A stretch of 47,475 nt of DNA. Source: Mycobacteriales bacterium (lineage in GTDB: Bacteria; Actinomycetota; Actinomycetes; Mycobacteriales; CADCTP01). The notes under the pieces are model-generated. The model ran no database searches. It saw only the letters and a program-made list of their open reading frames with translations, and was not told the origin of the DNA. The stretch covers positions 1 through 47,475 of the forward strand of contig DASYKU010000038.1 in NCBI GenBank assembly GCA_035995165.1, given 5' to 3'. Below are positions 1 through 7,805 of this stretch, one piece after another. The number at the start of each line of letters is the position of its first letter. Position 1 is the stretch's first letter. Position numbers and translations under genes: made by a program.

Positions 1-917
1 CCGAGCGCGGCGACCGGCCCGAGGCTCTTGTTCGAGGACAGGTCCGAGACCAGCAGGCAGAGCAGGCCGAGGATGACCGTGACGCCGGAGGCGAGGACGG
101 CCGGCCCGGCACCGCGCAGGGCCGCCCCCATCGCCTCGTACCTGTTCTCGTGCCGGCGCAGTTCCTCCCGGAACCGGGAGATGATCAGCAGCGCGTAGTC
201 CGTCCCGGCACCGAAGACGAGCACGGTGAGGATGCCCTGGCTCTGCCCGTTGAGCGTGAGCACGCCGCCGTCGGTCAGCCAGTAGACCAGCCCGGCCGCC
301 AGCGAGTACGCCGCGCCGACCGACAGGATCGGAAAGAACCACAGCACCGGGCTGCGGTAGACCAGCAGCAGGATCACGATCACCACGACGCCGGTGACCA
401 GCAGCAGCGTCGAGTCGATCCCGCCGAAGGCGGCGATGAAGTCGGCCAGCGTGCCGCCCGGCCCGGTCACGTACGCGGAGATCCCGCCGCGGTCCTGGAC
501 CTTGCCCCGGACCGCGTCGACCGCGTCGGTCAGCTCCTGGCCGTCGGTGCCGGCGATCTGCACGATCGCCTGCACCGCGGTGCCGTCCCGGGCGGTGATC
601 GGGTCGCTGACCGAGACCACCCGCGGCACGGTCTTGACCTCGGCCAGCTCCTGCCTGATCGAGCTCAGGTCGCCGTCGGTGATGCGGGACTTCCCCTCCC
701 AGACCAGGATCGCGGGCGTCGTGTCCTGGCTGACGAACTGCTCCTGCAGGTCGTTGACCTCGGTCGACTCCGCCGTCTTGGGCAGGAACGCGGCGTTGTC
801 GTTGGTCTCGACGTCGCCGAGCTTCCCGGAGAACGGCCCGGCCACGAAGATCACGATCAGCCAGAGCAGCAGGAGACCGGCGCCGATCCAGCGGCGCCGG
901 GCGCGGGCGGGCGGCAT
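1..917 (-). CDS. MMPL/RND-family transporter, N-terminal part (runs off the window)
   Basis: The start is ATG at 917, preceded by a GGAGGAGG ribosome-binding site. About 305 residues are visible and the 3' end lies beyond base 1. Seen: a basic N-terminus and first membrane helix (about residues 8-28), a soluble extracytoplasmic region (about 30-165), then a cluster of hydrophobic helices. The motif GAGTDYALLIISRFREEL near residue 240 is the Asp-Tyr proton-relay segment of MMPL permeases. MMPL proteins export lipids, siderophores or small molecules using the proton gradient; the substrate cannot be told from this half. It is divergent from lipB across about 195 bases. Confidence 0.9.
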   Translation of the reverse strand, partial: MPPARARRRWIGAGLLLLWLIVIFVAGPFSGKLGDVETNDNAAFLPKTAESTEVNDLQEQFVSQDTTPAILVWEGKSRITDGDLSSIRQELAEVKTVPRVVSVSDPITARDGTAVQAIVQIAGTDGQELTDAVDAVRGKVQDRGGISAYVTGPGGTLADFIAAFGGIDSTLLLVTGVVVIVILLLVYRSPVLWFFPILSVGAAYSLAAGLVYWLTDGGVLTLNGQSQGILTVLVFGAGTDYALLIISRFREELRRHENRYEAMGAALRGAGPAVLASGVTVILGLLCLLVSDLSSNKSLGPVAAL

Positions 918-1100
918 GCGGATCTCCTCCTCCGGGCGGATCCCCCGGAGCGTAGGGCAGTGACCCCTCGGGGGCGGCCCCCGCAACCCCGGGCGCGCGG
1001 TGCGGGACCCGGCCCGACCTCTTCCACCGAGCCCGGCCGGAGGCGGAGGACCTCATCACGCCCACTACCCGGAGCGATTCAGGCGTCTCAGGGCCGGGCG

Positions 1101-1106
1101 TAGGCT
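1101..1106 (+). promoter_or_regulatory. -10 hexamer TAGGCT for lipB (leaderless type)
   Basis: TAGGCT is followed by 6 bases and the GTG start of lipB. There is no Shine-Dalgarno sequence, so transcription probably starts at the start codon. Confidence 0.6.
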
Positions 1107-1112
1107 CGTTTC

Positions 1113-1736
1113 GTGGACGTGATCAGGGCCGGTTCGGTGCCGTACGGGCAGGCGCTGGAGCAGCAGCGGACGCTGCACGAGGACGTCGTCGCGGGCGACC
1201 GCCCGGACACCGTGCTGCTGCTGGAGCACCCGTCGGTCTACACCGCCGGCAGGCGCACCGAGGACTGGGAGCGCCCCGCCGACGGGACGCCGGTGATCGA
1301 CGTCGACCGCGGCGGCCGGATCACCTGGCACGGTCCCGGCCAGCTCGTCGGCTACCCGATCGTCAAGCTGGCCGACCCCGTCGACGTGGTCGCGTACGTG
1401 CGCCGGCTGGAGCGGGTGCTGATCGGCATCTGCGCCGGCCTCGGAGTGCCGGCGACCCAGGTCGAGGGCCGGTCCGGAGTCTGGCTGCCGGCCGACCGGC
1501 AGCAGCCCGAACGCAAGATCGCCTCGATCGGGATCCGTGTCTCCCGCGGCGTCACCATGCACGGCTTCTCGCTCAACTGCGATCCGAGCATGGCCGCCTA
1601 CCAGCAGATCACCGCGTGCGGCATCCCGGGCGTCGGCGCCACCTCGCTGGCGATCGAGCTGGGCCGGCCGGTGCCGGTCGAGGAGGTCCTCGACCCGGTC
1701 GAGGCCGCCCTGCGCAAGGACGGCCTGACCGGCTAG
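1113..1736 (+). CDS. lipB: Octanoyl-ACP:protein N-octanoyltransferase LipB
   Basis: Transfers octanoate from acyl carrier protein to the lipoyl domains of 2-oxoacid dehydrogenases and the glycine cleavage H protein, the first step of lipoate synthesis in the cytoplasm. The 207-residue length is normal. Seen: [14 protein letters not shown] at residues 69-82, RKIASIGI containing Lys135, [10 protein letters not shown] at 149-158 and ACGIPGVG containing Cys169. Lys135 and Cys169 correspond to the catalytic Lys/Cys dyad of the family. The GTG start at 1113 is fixed by TAGGCT 6 bases upstream. The stop codon overlaps that of the convergent LLM gene in a shared CTAG. lipA lies beyond that gene on the same strand. 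Confidence 0.97.
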   Translation: MDVIRAGSVPYGQALEQQRTLHEDVVAGDRPDTVLLLEHPSVYTAGRRTEDWERPADGTPVIDVDRGGRITWHGPGQLVGYPIVKLADPVDVVAYVRRLERVLIGICAGLGVPATQVEGRSGVWLPADRQQPERKIASIGIRVSRGVTMHGFSLNCDPSMAAYQQITACGIPGVGATSLAIELGRPVPVEEVLDPVEAALRKDGLTG

Positions 1737-2650
1737 ACCTGCGGCGCCACCCCGGCCGCGAGCAGCTCGACCTGGTCGAGGTCGTCCAGGTCCAGCAGCT
1801 GCGCGTAGACCCGCGTCGCCCCGGCCGCGCCGAACGCCCCCAGCCGGTCGACGACCTCGGACACCGTGCCGCCGACGGCGTCGGCCCGCAGTTTGTCCGG
1901 GTCCCGCCCGATCGCTCCGGCCCGGCGCCGGAACTCGGCCTCGTCCTTGCCGACGCAGACCGTCTGCGCGGCGGAGAAGATCATCGGTGTGGTCCGCCCG
2001 GCCGCCGTACCCGCGTCCCGGACCAGCTCGAACAGCTCGCCGACCTCGGCCGCGGACCGGAACGGGACGTTGAACTCGGCCGCGTACCGCGCGGCCAGCA
2101 CCGGGGTCCGCTTCTGGCCGGCCCCGCCGATGATCACCGGCAGCGGCGACTGGACCGGCTTCGGCAGCGCGGGGGAGTCGGTCAGCGTGTAGTGCGTCCC
2201 CTCGTACGAGAACGGGCCGGTCGCCGACCACAGCCCGGTCAGGATCGCGAGCTGCTCCTCCAGCCGGTCGAAGCGCTCCCCCAGCGCCGGGAACGGGATC
2301 CCGTACGCCGTGTGCTCCTTCTCGTACCAGCCGGTGCCGAGGCCGAGCTCGACCCGGCCGCCGCTCATCGCGTCCACCTGGGCGACCGTGATCGCCAGCG
2401 GGCCCGGCAGCCGGAACGTCGCCGCGGTGACCATCGTCCCGAGCCGGATCCGCGAGGTCTCCCGGGCCAGGCCGGCCAGCGTCACCCAGGCGTCGGTCGG
2501 CCCGGGCAGCCCGTCGCCGTCGCCCATGACGCGGTAGTGGTCGCTGCGGAACCACGCGTCGAAGCCGGCGTCCTCGGCCGCCCGGGCCATCCGCAGCTGC
2601 TGGTCGTAGCTCGCCCCTTGCTGGGGTTCGGTGAAGATGCGCAGGTCCAC
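1733..2650 (-). CDS. LLM-class F420-dependent oxidoreductase
   Basis: A 305-residue luciferase-like TIM-barrel protein. Seen: an N-terminal strand MDLRIF, the [15 protein letters not shown] segment near residues 30-44, [18 protein letters not shown] near 96-113 and [11 protein letters not shown] near 170, all typical of F420-binding LLM enzymes. Family knowledge: hydride transfer between reduced F420 and small organic substrates. The substrate is unknown. The GTG start at 2650 has TAGCCT 8 bases upstream and no Shine-Dalgarno sequence. The gene sits between lipB and lipA, reading against both: its stop overlaps that of lipB, and it shares a 44-base divergent promoter region with lipA. npdG at 43 kb supports an F420 economy in this cell. 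Confidence 0.9.
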   Translation of the reverse strand: MDLRIFTEPQQGASYDQQLRMARAAEDAGFDAWFRSDHYRVMGDGDGLPGPTDAWVTLAGLARETSRIRLGTMVTAATFRLPGPLAITVAQVDAMSGGRVELGLGTGWYEKEHTAYGIPFPALGERFDRLEEQLAILTGLWSATGPFSYEGTHYTLTDSPALPKPVQSPLPVIIGGAGQKRTPVLAARYAAEFNVPFRSAAEVGELFELVRDAGTAAGRTTPMIFSAAQTVCVGKDEAEFRRRAGAIGRDPDKLRADAVGGTVSEVVDRLGAFGAAGATRVYAQLLDLDDLDQVELLAAGVAPQV

Positions 2651-2658
2651 GGGCCGGA

Positions 2659-2664
2659 AGGCTA
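2659..2664 (-). promoter_or_regulatory. -10 hexamer TAGCCT for the LLM gene
   Basis: TAGCCT is followed by 8 bases and the GTG start at 2650. It lies within the 44-base intergenic region shared with lipA. Confidence 0.45.
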
Positions 2665-2681
2665 CCCGGGACGGCGCGGCG

Positions 2682-2687
2682 TAACCT
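2682..2687 (+). promoter_or_regulatory. -10 hexamer TAACCT for lipA (leaderless type)
   Basis: TAACCT is followed by 7 bases and the GTG start at 2695. No Shine-Dalgarno sequence is seen. Confidence 0.55.
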
Positions 2688-2694
2688 GTCCGGA

Positions 2695-3630
2695 GTGACC
2701 ACGCTGCAGCCCGAGGGACGCCGGATGCTCCGGCTGGAGGTCCGCAACTCCGAGACCCCCATCGAGCGGAAGCCGCCGTGGATCAAGACGCGCGCGAAGA
2801 TGGGCCCGGAGTACACGGAGCTGAAGAACCTGGTCCGCCGGGAGGGGCTGCACACGGTCTGCGAGGAGGCCGGCTGCCCCAACATCTACGAGTGCTGGGA
2901 GGACCGCGAGGCCACCTTCCTCATCGGCGGCGAGCAGTGCACCCGGCGGTGTGACTTCTGCCAGATCGACACCGGCAAGCCGGCCGAGCTGGACCGCGAC
3001 GAGCCGCGCCGGGTGGCCGAGTCCGTCCGGGCCATGGGGTTGCGGTACGCGACGGTCACCGGCGTCGCCCGCGACGACCTGCCCGACCAGGGCGCCTGGC
3101 TCTACGCGGAGACCGTCCGGCAGATCCACGCGGTCAACCCCGGCACCGGCGTGGAGAACCTCGTCCCGGACTTCTCCGGCGACCCCGCGCTGCTGGCCGA
3201 GGTCTTCGGCTCCAGGCCCGAGGTGCTCGCGCACAACCTGGAGACCGTGCCGCGGATCTTCAAGCGGATCCGCCCCGCCTTCCGGTACGAGCGCTCGCTC
3301 GACGTGCTCCGCCAGGCCCGGGCGTACGGGTTGGTGACCAAGTCCAACCTCATCCTCGGCCTGGGCGAGACCCGGGAGGAGGTCAGCGAGGCGATGCGCG
3401 ACCTGCACGCGGCCGGCTGCGACCTGCTCACGATCACGCAGTACCTGCGGCCCACGCCGCGGCACCACCCGGTCGAGCGCTGGGTCAGGCCGGAGGAGTT
3501 CGTGGAGCTCTCGGCCGAGGCCGAGGAGATCGGCTTCGCGGGCGTCCTGTCCGGGCCGTTGGTCCGCTCGTCGTACCGGGCCGGCCGGCTTTATCAACAG
3601 GCGGTTGCTGCTCGCCAGCCGAGTGCCTGA
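2695..3630 (+). CDS. lipA: Lipoyl synthase LipA (radical SAM)
   Basis: Inserts two sulfur atoms into protein-bound octanoyl groups to make lipoate, acting after LipB. The 311-residue protein has both iron-sulfur sets: Cys56, Cys61 and Cys67 (CX4CX5C) for the auxiliary cluster that donates sulfur, and Cys82, Cys86 and Cys89 (CX3CX2C) for the SAM-binding cluster. The C-terminal RSSY motif (about 291-294) supplies the serine ligand of the auxiliary cluster. The [18 protein letters not shown] segment near 247-265 is family-typical. The GTG start follows TAACCT by 7 bases. DUF4191 follows 18 bases after the stop codon. Confidence 0.98.
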   Translation: MTTLQPEGRRMLRLEVRNSETPIERKPPWIKTRAKMGPEYTELKNLVRREGLHTVCEEAGCPNIYECWEDREATFLIGGEQCTRRCDFCQIDTGKPAELDRDEPRRVAESVRAMGLRYATVTGVARDDLPDQGAWLYAETVRQIHAVNPGTGVENLVPDFSGDPALLAEVFGSRPEVLAHNLETVPRIFKRIRPAFRYERSLDVLRQARAYGLVTKSNLILGLGETREEVSEAMRDLHAAGCDLLTITQYLRPTPRHHPVERWVRPEEFVELSAEAEEIGFAGVLSGPLVRSSYRAGRLYQQAVAARQPSA

Positions 3631-3636
3631 TCCCGG

Positions 3637-3642
3637 TATTCT
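3637..3642 (+). promoter_or_regulatory. -10 hexamer TATTCT for the DUF4191 gene
   Basis: TATTCT is followed by 6 bases (GTGAGC) and ATG at 3649. This favours the ATG over the in-frame GTG at 3643. Confidence 0.55.
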
Positions 3643-3648
3643 GTGAGC

Positions 3649-4410
3649 ATGGCGAAGGACCCGGCGAAGGCGCCGCCCGGCAAGGCCGACCCGAAGGCCA
3701 AGGGCGGCAAGAAGGCCGCCAAGACGAAGGCGCCTCGGGGCGAGCGCTTCAAGCAGATCTACCAGGCCTACAAGCTGACGTACGAGCGGGATCGACAGCT
3801 GCCGCTCTGGATGGCGCTCGCGTTCCTCGTCGCCGCCGCGGTGATCTTCCTGGTCACCGTGCTGGTCGGGATCGCGTTGTTCGCGGCCATCCCGATCGCG
3901 GTGCTGTTCGGGATCGTCGCGCTGATGTTCGTCTTCGGCCGGCGGGCCCAGAAGGCCGCGTTCAGCCAGGTCGACGGGCAGCCCGGCGCGGCCGGCTGGG
4001 TGCTGGGCAACATGCGCGGCGACTGGCGGGTGACCCAGGGCGTGCAGCTGACCTCCCAGCTCGACGCGGTGCACCGGGTGCTCGGCCGGCCCGGCGTGAT
4101 CCTCGTCGGCGAGGGCGCGCCCAACCGGATCAAGCCGCTGATGGCCCAGGAGAAGAAGCGGGTCGCCCGGATCGCCGGCGACACCCCGATCTACGACGTG
4201 ATCCTCGGCGACGAGGAGGGCCAGGTCTCGATGCGCAAGCTGAACAACCACCTGGTCAAGCTGCCCCGCAACCTCGACCAGCGGCAGGTCAACGCGCTGG
4301 AGAAGCGGATGGCGGCGCTCGGCGGGACCAAGTCCGCGCCGCTGCCGAAGGGACCGATGCCGACCCGGGCCCGGACCTCCGGTCTCGAGCGGACGCTGCG
4401 CCGGCGCTAG
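3649..4410 (+). CDS. DUF4191 membrane protein
   Basis: A 253-residue protein: a Lys/Ala-rich N-terminus (about residues 1-45), two adjacent membrane helices (about 47-95) and a basic soluble C-terminal part of about 150 residues ending in RTLRRR. It matches the DUF4191 family, always found next to lipA in actinobacteria (Rv2219 in M. tuberculosis). Its function is unknown; the synteny suggests a link to lipoate or membrane homeostasis, but that is inference. I prefer ATG 3649 to GTG 3643 because TATTCT stands 6 bases before it. The stop overlaps the stop of the opposing RDD gene in CTAG. Confidence 0.9.
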   Translation: MAKDPAKAPPGKADPKAKGGKKAAKTKAPRGERFKQIYQAYKLTYERDRQLPLWMALAFLVAAAVIFLVTVLVGIALFAAIPIAVLFGIVALMFVFGRRAQKAAFSQVDGQPGAAGWVLGNMRGDWRVTQGVQLTSQLDAVHRVLGRPGVILVGEGAPNRIKPLMAQEKKRVARIAGDTPIYDVILGDEEGQVSMRKLNNHLVKLPRNLDQRQVNALEKRMAALGGTKSAPLPKGPMPTRARTSGLERTLRRR

Positions 4411-4787
4411 CGGGTGCGGACGACGGCCGTCGTGGTGAGCCGGTCGTGCAGCGCCTGACCGTCGCCGAAGCGGATCACGGCCGGGATGAGCAAGATCACG
4501 CCGACGGTCCGGGCCGCCGCCCGCCAGAGGCCGACCGACGCCACCTTGTCCAGCCTGATCACGCGCAGCCGCAGCAGGCGCATGCCCGGTGTCTGCTGGA
4601 CCAGTACGGTGAAGCCGAAATACAGCACGGCGAACACCAGCAGACTGCGGTTGCGCGGCAGCTCGGGCGCGGTGAACAGGACCGCGACCAGGCTGGACAG
4701 GATCACGTCGACGAGGAATGCACCGAGCCTCGGCCCGGCCGGGGCGACCGAGCCCGGACCGGTCTCGGGCAGTCCGGCGGTCGTCAC
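4407..4787 (-). CDS. RDD-family membrane protein
   Basis: A 126-residue protein with a short N-terminal tail, then RLGAFLVDVILSSLVAV (about residues 20-36), which carries the Arg and Asp characteristic of RDD domains. A second helix (about 47-63) and a third (about 85-103) follow, with GMRLLRLRVIRLD between them. RDD proteins are small membrane proteins, some implicated in ion exchange; no specific function can be assigned. The M. tuberculosis counterpart sits in the same place before glnA1. The GTG start at 4787 has TAAGCT 6 bases upstream. Its 3' end overlaps DUF4191 in CTAG, so the pair is convergent. Confidence 0.87.
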   Translation of the reverse strand: MTTAGLPETGPGSVAPAGPRLGAFLVDVILSSLVAVLFTAPELPRNRSLLVFAVLYFGFTVLVQQTPGMRLLRLRVIRLDKVASVGLWRAAARTVGVILLIPAVIRFGDGQALHDRLTTTAVVRTR

Positions 4788-4793
4788 GCGACG

Positions 4794-4799
4794 AGCTTA
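4794..4799 (-). promoter_or_regulatory. -10 hexamer TAAGCT for the RDD gene (leaderless type)
   Basis: TAAGCT is followed by 6 bases and the GTG start at 4787. Confidence 0.6.
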
Positions 4800-4843
4800 G
4801 GCGGCCGATCAGCAGGCCGGCTCAGCACGTACCCACAGGCCGC

Positions 4844-4881
4844 GTAACCCGGTTGAAACGATCGAGATACGCGCGAGCAAC
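4844..4881 (+). promoter_or_regulatory. GlnR-type operator of four 5-mers upstream of glnA
   Basis: The sequence reads GTAAC-n6-GAAAC-n6-GATAC-n6-GCAAC with exact 6-base spacers. It matches the actinobacterial GlnR box (gTnAc-n6-GaAAc, repeated): the first pair is perfect and each 5-mer of the second pair has one mismatch. It ends 10 bases before a TAGCGT hexamer, the right place for GlnR to activate glnA under nitrogen limitation. Confidence 0.8.
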
Positions 4882-4891
4882 CGTCTGGCCA

Positions 4892-4897
4892 TAGCGT
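4892..4897 (+). promoter_or_regulatory. Probable -10 hexamer TAGCGT of glnA
   Basis: It lies 10 bases after the GlnR-type box and 31 bases before the ATG, predicting a leader of roughly 25 nt that includes the GGAGG ribosome-binding site. No convincing -35 is seen, as expected for an activator-dependent promoter. Confidence 0.5.
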
Positions 4898-4928
4898 CGC
4901 CCGCAACGACAGCCACACCGGAGGATGG

Positions 4929-6353
4929 ATGTTCACCACTGCAGACGAGGTCTTGAGCTACATCCGGGACGAGGGCGTGCAGTTCGTCGACGTCCGCTTC
5001 TGCGACCTGCCCGGCGTCATGCAGCACTTCACGGTGCCGGCCGCGACGGTCGACGAGGACTTCTTCGCCGAGGGCCAGATGTTCGACGGCTCGTCGATCC
5101 GCGGTTTCCAGGCGATCCACGAGTCCGACATGCAGCTCATCCCGGACCCGACCAGCGCGTTCGTCGACCCGTTCCGGGCGGCGAAGACACTGGCGATGAA
5201 CTTCTCGATCGTCGACCCGTTCACCAAGGAGCGCTACAGCCGGGACCCGCGCAACGTCGCGGCGAAGGCCGAGGCGTACCTCAAGGAGTCCGGGATCGCG
5301 GACACCGTCTACTTCGGGGCCGAGGCCGAGTTCTACGTCTTCGACGACGTCCGCTTCGAGACCAAGCAGAACGCCGGCTACTACTACATCGACTCGATCG
5401 AGGCGGCCTGGAACACCGGCCGCACCGAAGAGGGCGGCAACCGCGGCTACAAGACGCGCTACAAGGGCGGTTACTTCCCGGTCCCGCCGGTCGACCATTA
5501 CGCGGACCTCCGCGACAAGATGGTCCTGGCCATGGACGCCGCCGGCCTGCAGGTCGAGCGGGCGCACCACGAGGTGGGTGCCGCCGGCCAGGCCGAGATC
5601 AACTACAAGTTCGACACGCTGACCCACGCCGGCGACTCGCTGATGCTCTTCAAGCACATCGTGAAGAACGTGGCCTGGGCGGCCGGCAAGACCGCGACGT
5701 TCATGCCGAAGCCGATCTTCGGCGACAACGGCTCGGGCATGCACTGCCACCAGTCGCTGTGGAAGGACGGCTCGCCGCTGTTCTACGACGAGCTCGGCTA
5801 CGCCGGCCTGTCGGACATGGCCCGCTGGTACATCGGCGGCCTGCTCAAGCACGCGCCGTCGCTGCTGGCGTTCACCAACCCGACCGTCAACTCGTACCAC
5901 CGGCTGGTGCCGGGCTTCGAGGCGCCGGTCAACCTGGTCTACTCCCAGCGCAACCGGTCCGCCGCCGTGCGCATCCCGGTCACCGGGACCTCACCGAAGG
6001 CGAAGCGGCTGGAGTTCCGGGTGCCGGATCCGTCCTGCAACCCGTACCTGGCCTTCTCGGCGCAGATGATGGCGGGCCTCGACGGCATCCGCACCAAGAC
6101 CGAGCCGCCGACGCCGATCGACAAGGACCTGTACGAGCTGCCGCCGGACGAGCACGAGAACATCCCGACCGTGCCGGGCTCGCTGCCGGCCGTGCTGGAG
6201 GCGCTCGAGGCCGACCACGGCTACCTGCTCGAGGGCGGCGTGTTCACCCCCGACCTGATCGAGACCTGGGTCGAGTACAAGCGGACCAACGAGATCGACC
6301 CGATCCGCCTCCGCCCGCACCCGCACGAGTTCGAGCTCTACTACGACCTGTAG
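4929..6353 (+). CDS. glnA: Glutamine synthetase type I (GlnA/GlnA1)
   Basis: Makes glutamine from glutamate, ammonia and ATP; a cytoplasmic dodecamer and the main ammonia-assimilating enzyme. The 474-residue length is that of the regulated GSI-beta class. Seen: [10 protein letters not shown] (51-60), [10 protein letters not shown] (130-139), metal and ATP segments [10 protein letters not shown] (267-276), and NRSAAVRIP (342-350). The adenylylation loop [11 protein letters not shown] puts the modifiable tyrosine at Y402, matching the GlnE encoded at 12-15 kb. The start ATG follows GGAGG. Control appears double: the GlnR-type operator 48-85 bases upstream, and GlnE adenylylation. A strong hairpin terminator follows. 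Confidence 0.98.
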   Translation: MFTTADEVLSYIRDEGVQFVDVRFCDLPGVMQHFTVPAATVDEDFFAEGQMFDGSSIRGFQAIHESDMQLIPDPTSAFVDPFRAAKTLAMNFSIVDPFTKERYSRDPRNVAAKAEAYLKESGIADTVYFGAEAEFYVFDDVRFETKQNAGYYYIDSIEAAWNTGRTEEGGNRGYKTRYKGGYFPVPPVDHYADLRDKMVLAMDAAGLQVERAHHEVGAAGQAEINYKFDTLTHAGDSLMLFKHIVKNVAWAAGKTATFMPKPIFGDNGSGMHCHQSLWKDGSPLFYDELGYAGLSDMARWYIGGLLKHAPSLLAFTNPTVNSYHRLVPGFEAPVNLVYSQRNRSAAVRIPVTGTSPKAKRLEFRVPDPSCNPYLAFSAQMMAGLDGIRTKTEPPTPIDKDLYELPPDEHENIPTVPGSLPAVLEALEADHGYLLEGGVFTPDLIETWVEYKRTNEIDPIRLRPHPHEFELYYDL

Positions 6354-6370
6354 ACCGCACACGCAGCACG

Positions 6371-6420
6371 GCGAAGGCCCTGACAGGGGGAACCGGCACT
6401 CCCCTGCCAGGGCCTTTCGC
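6371..6420 (+). terminator. Terminator hairpin after glnA
   Basis: Arms at 6371-6389 and 6401-6420 (GCGAAGGCCCTG... / ...CAGGGCCTTTCGC) pair over about 19 bp with one bulge and one mismatch, around an 11-base loop. There is no long T-tract, which is usual for high-GC actinobacterial terminators. It begins 17 bases after the glnA stop. Confidence 0.85.
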
Positions 6421-6421
6421 C

Positions 6422-6472
6422 TGCGTGCGCCTCGGCCGCCCGGTGACCCGTCCCCAGCAGCCCGAATCGCAT
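6422..6472 (-). pseudogene. 5' relic of a Gfo/Idh/MocA oxidoreductase gene
   Basis: Reading from ATG at 6472 gives MRFGLLGTGHRAAEAHA. The intact gene at 7806-8651 begins MRFGLLGTGYWARETHA; 13 of 17 residues agree, including the GxGxxx nucleotide-binding loop. Similarity stops where the glnA terminator arm begins at 6420, so only the first 17 codons survive. It is divergent from the PPOX gene across 29 bases, mirroring the arrangement of the intact copy with the GNAT gene. Interpreted as the remnant of a second gene copy mostly deleted up to the terminator. Confidence 0.6.
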
Positions 6473-6501
6473 CGACCCCACCTGGTCCGGACACTGGCCG
6501 G

Positions 6502-6973
6502 ATGGAGTTCGGGGCGTTCCTGGGTGAGCCGGGGCGGATGGCACAGGTGGCCGCGGTCTCGCCGCGCGGGGTGCCGCTGCTGGGCAGCGTCTGGTTCCTG
6601 TACGCCGACGGCCGGTTCTGGTTCAGCAGTCACCCGGGCACTCCGTTCGCGGCGGCCGCTCTCCGGTCCGCCGAGGTCGCGGTGCTCGTGGACCAGTTCG
6701 AGCCGCCGGACACGATCCGCCAGGTCAGGGTCCGCGGCCGCAGCCGGGTCGAGGATCCCGACCCGGACCGCGTCCACGCGATCTACGCCCGTTACCTCGG
6801 CGCCGACGCCGCCGCCTGGCCGGCCTTCTTCCGCGCCCGCGCCACCGACCCCACCTGGACCCTCTGGTCGGTCCCGCCGGACTTCCGGCGTCGCCACCGT
6901 GAACCCCGGCTTCCGCCCGACCGAAACCCGCTGGACCCGCATCGAGGATGAGCCCCTGGGGCCCGGTTCGTGA
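6502..6973 (+). pseudogene. PPOX/FDOR-type flavin or F420 protein with a one-base frameshift
   Basis: The frame from ATG 6502 is a clear pyridoxamine-phosphate-oxidase-like split barrel (EFGAFLGEPGRMAQVAAVSP, GVPLLGSVWFLY, then VAVLVDQFEPPDTIRQVRVRG). After TLWSVPP (ending 6879) it degrades into Arg/Pro-rich sequence and stops at 6951. Skipping one base at about 6880 restores a sensible tail, TSGVATVNPGFRPTETRW, ending at TGA 6971-6973 (about 156 residues). So there is one extra G in CCGCCGG at 6874-6880. It could be a real mutation or a sequencing error. If intact, the protein would bind FMN or F420; its substrate is unknown. Confidence 0.75.
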
Positions 6974-7040
6974 CCCGCTCGCCGGCCGTGTGGGGCGGCC
7001 CGGAACCCGCTTCCCCGCGGATCTCCGATTCACTGAGCGC

Positions 7041-7526
7041 GTGTTGTTCGTGGTGGTGGGGGCGCCGGGGAGTGGGAAGAGCGCGGTGGTGGGGGCGGTG
7101 CGGGCGCGGCTGCCGGGTGTGGTCGTGATCGACATGGACGAGTTCCTGGAGCCGGCCGGGGCGCTGGCGGCCGCCGACCTCACCGTGGCTGCCGGGCACT
7201 GGCCCGCGTACGACGCGCTCTGCCTGCGGCTGGTCGGAACCGTGGTCGACAGCGGCGTGAACTGCCTGCTGCTCACGCCGATGGACCCGGACCAGGTCGG
7301 CGACCGCTTCCGCCAGATCACCTGGGCCGTGCTCGACTGCCCGGACGACACCCGGCGCGAGCGACTGCGGCACCGGCCGATGGGCGCCGCGACGATCGAG
7401 GACGCGATCGCGGACGCCCGTGCGCTCCGCCGGCTCGGCCTGCCGACGCTGGAGTCGACCGGAACTCTCGATGACACCGCGACGGCGATCGCCGCCTGGA
7501 TGCACTCCCGGCGACCCATGCCCTGA
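7041..7526 (+). CDS. P-loop NTPase, small kinase-like
   Basis: About 161 residues from GTG 7041. Seen: Walker A GAPGSGKS near residues 7-14, IDMDEFLEP (a strand ending in acidic residues, as in small-molecule kinases), a VLDCPDDTRRERLRHRP lid-like arginine region and a C-terminal helix. The architecture resembles gluconate- or adenylylsulfate-kinase-like proteins, but no substrate can be named. I rejected the upstream ATG at 6948 because it lies inside the real tail of the preceding gene and would add an unconserved-looking 31 residues. It may be cotranscribed with the PPOX gene 67 bases upstream. Confidence 0.65.
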   Translation: MLFVVVGAPGSGKSAVVGAVRARLPGVVVIDMDEFLEPAGALAAADLTVAAGHWPAYDALCLRLVGTVVDSGVNCLLLTPMDPDQVGDRFRQITWAVLDCPDDTRRERLRHRPMGAATIEDAIADARALRRLGLPTLESTGTLDDTATAIAAWMHSRRPMP

Positions 7527-7805
7527 GCGGCGCCCGACGCACGTCCAGCGGCCCGCCCGCTGAGCGGCACTACCCGAAAGCGGCGACCACCGCCCGTGGT
7601 AATTACTACCGGCAGTAGTACGTCCCGGCGAGCAGACCCCGCCGACGGGCCCCGCCGCCCGAGCGTTGTCCGCGGCGACGGTTCAGCGCGGCATCTGCCC
7701 GGGTGGACCTTTACGCCGGGTGGCTTCCGCTCGTTGCGCACCTTGGCGCAGAGCGGAACCCGCCCCGGCGCGCATGTGACCGAGACCGGATACCCCGAGC
7801 CGCCG
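7527..7805. other. Convergent intergenic region with two small inverted repeats
   Basis: 279 bases between the ends of the P-loop gene and the Gfo/Idh/MocA gene. I see no convincing gene. Two adjacent inverted repeats stand out: ACCAC-n5-GTGGT at 7586-7600 and TACTAC-n5-GTAGTA at 7604-7620, the second in an unusually AT-rich patch. Confidence 0.5.

Noticed and set aside
6948-7040. Longer N-terminus for the P-loop gene from ATG 6948
   Set aside because: It overlaps the frameshift-corrected end of the PPOX gene (stop at 6973) and the extra residues do not look like protein.
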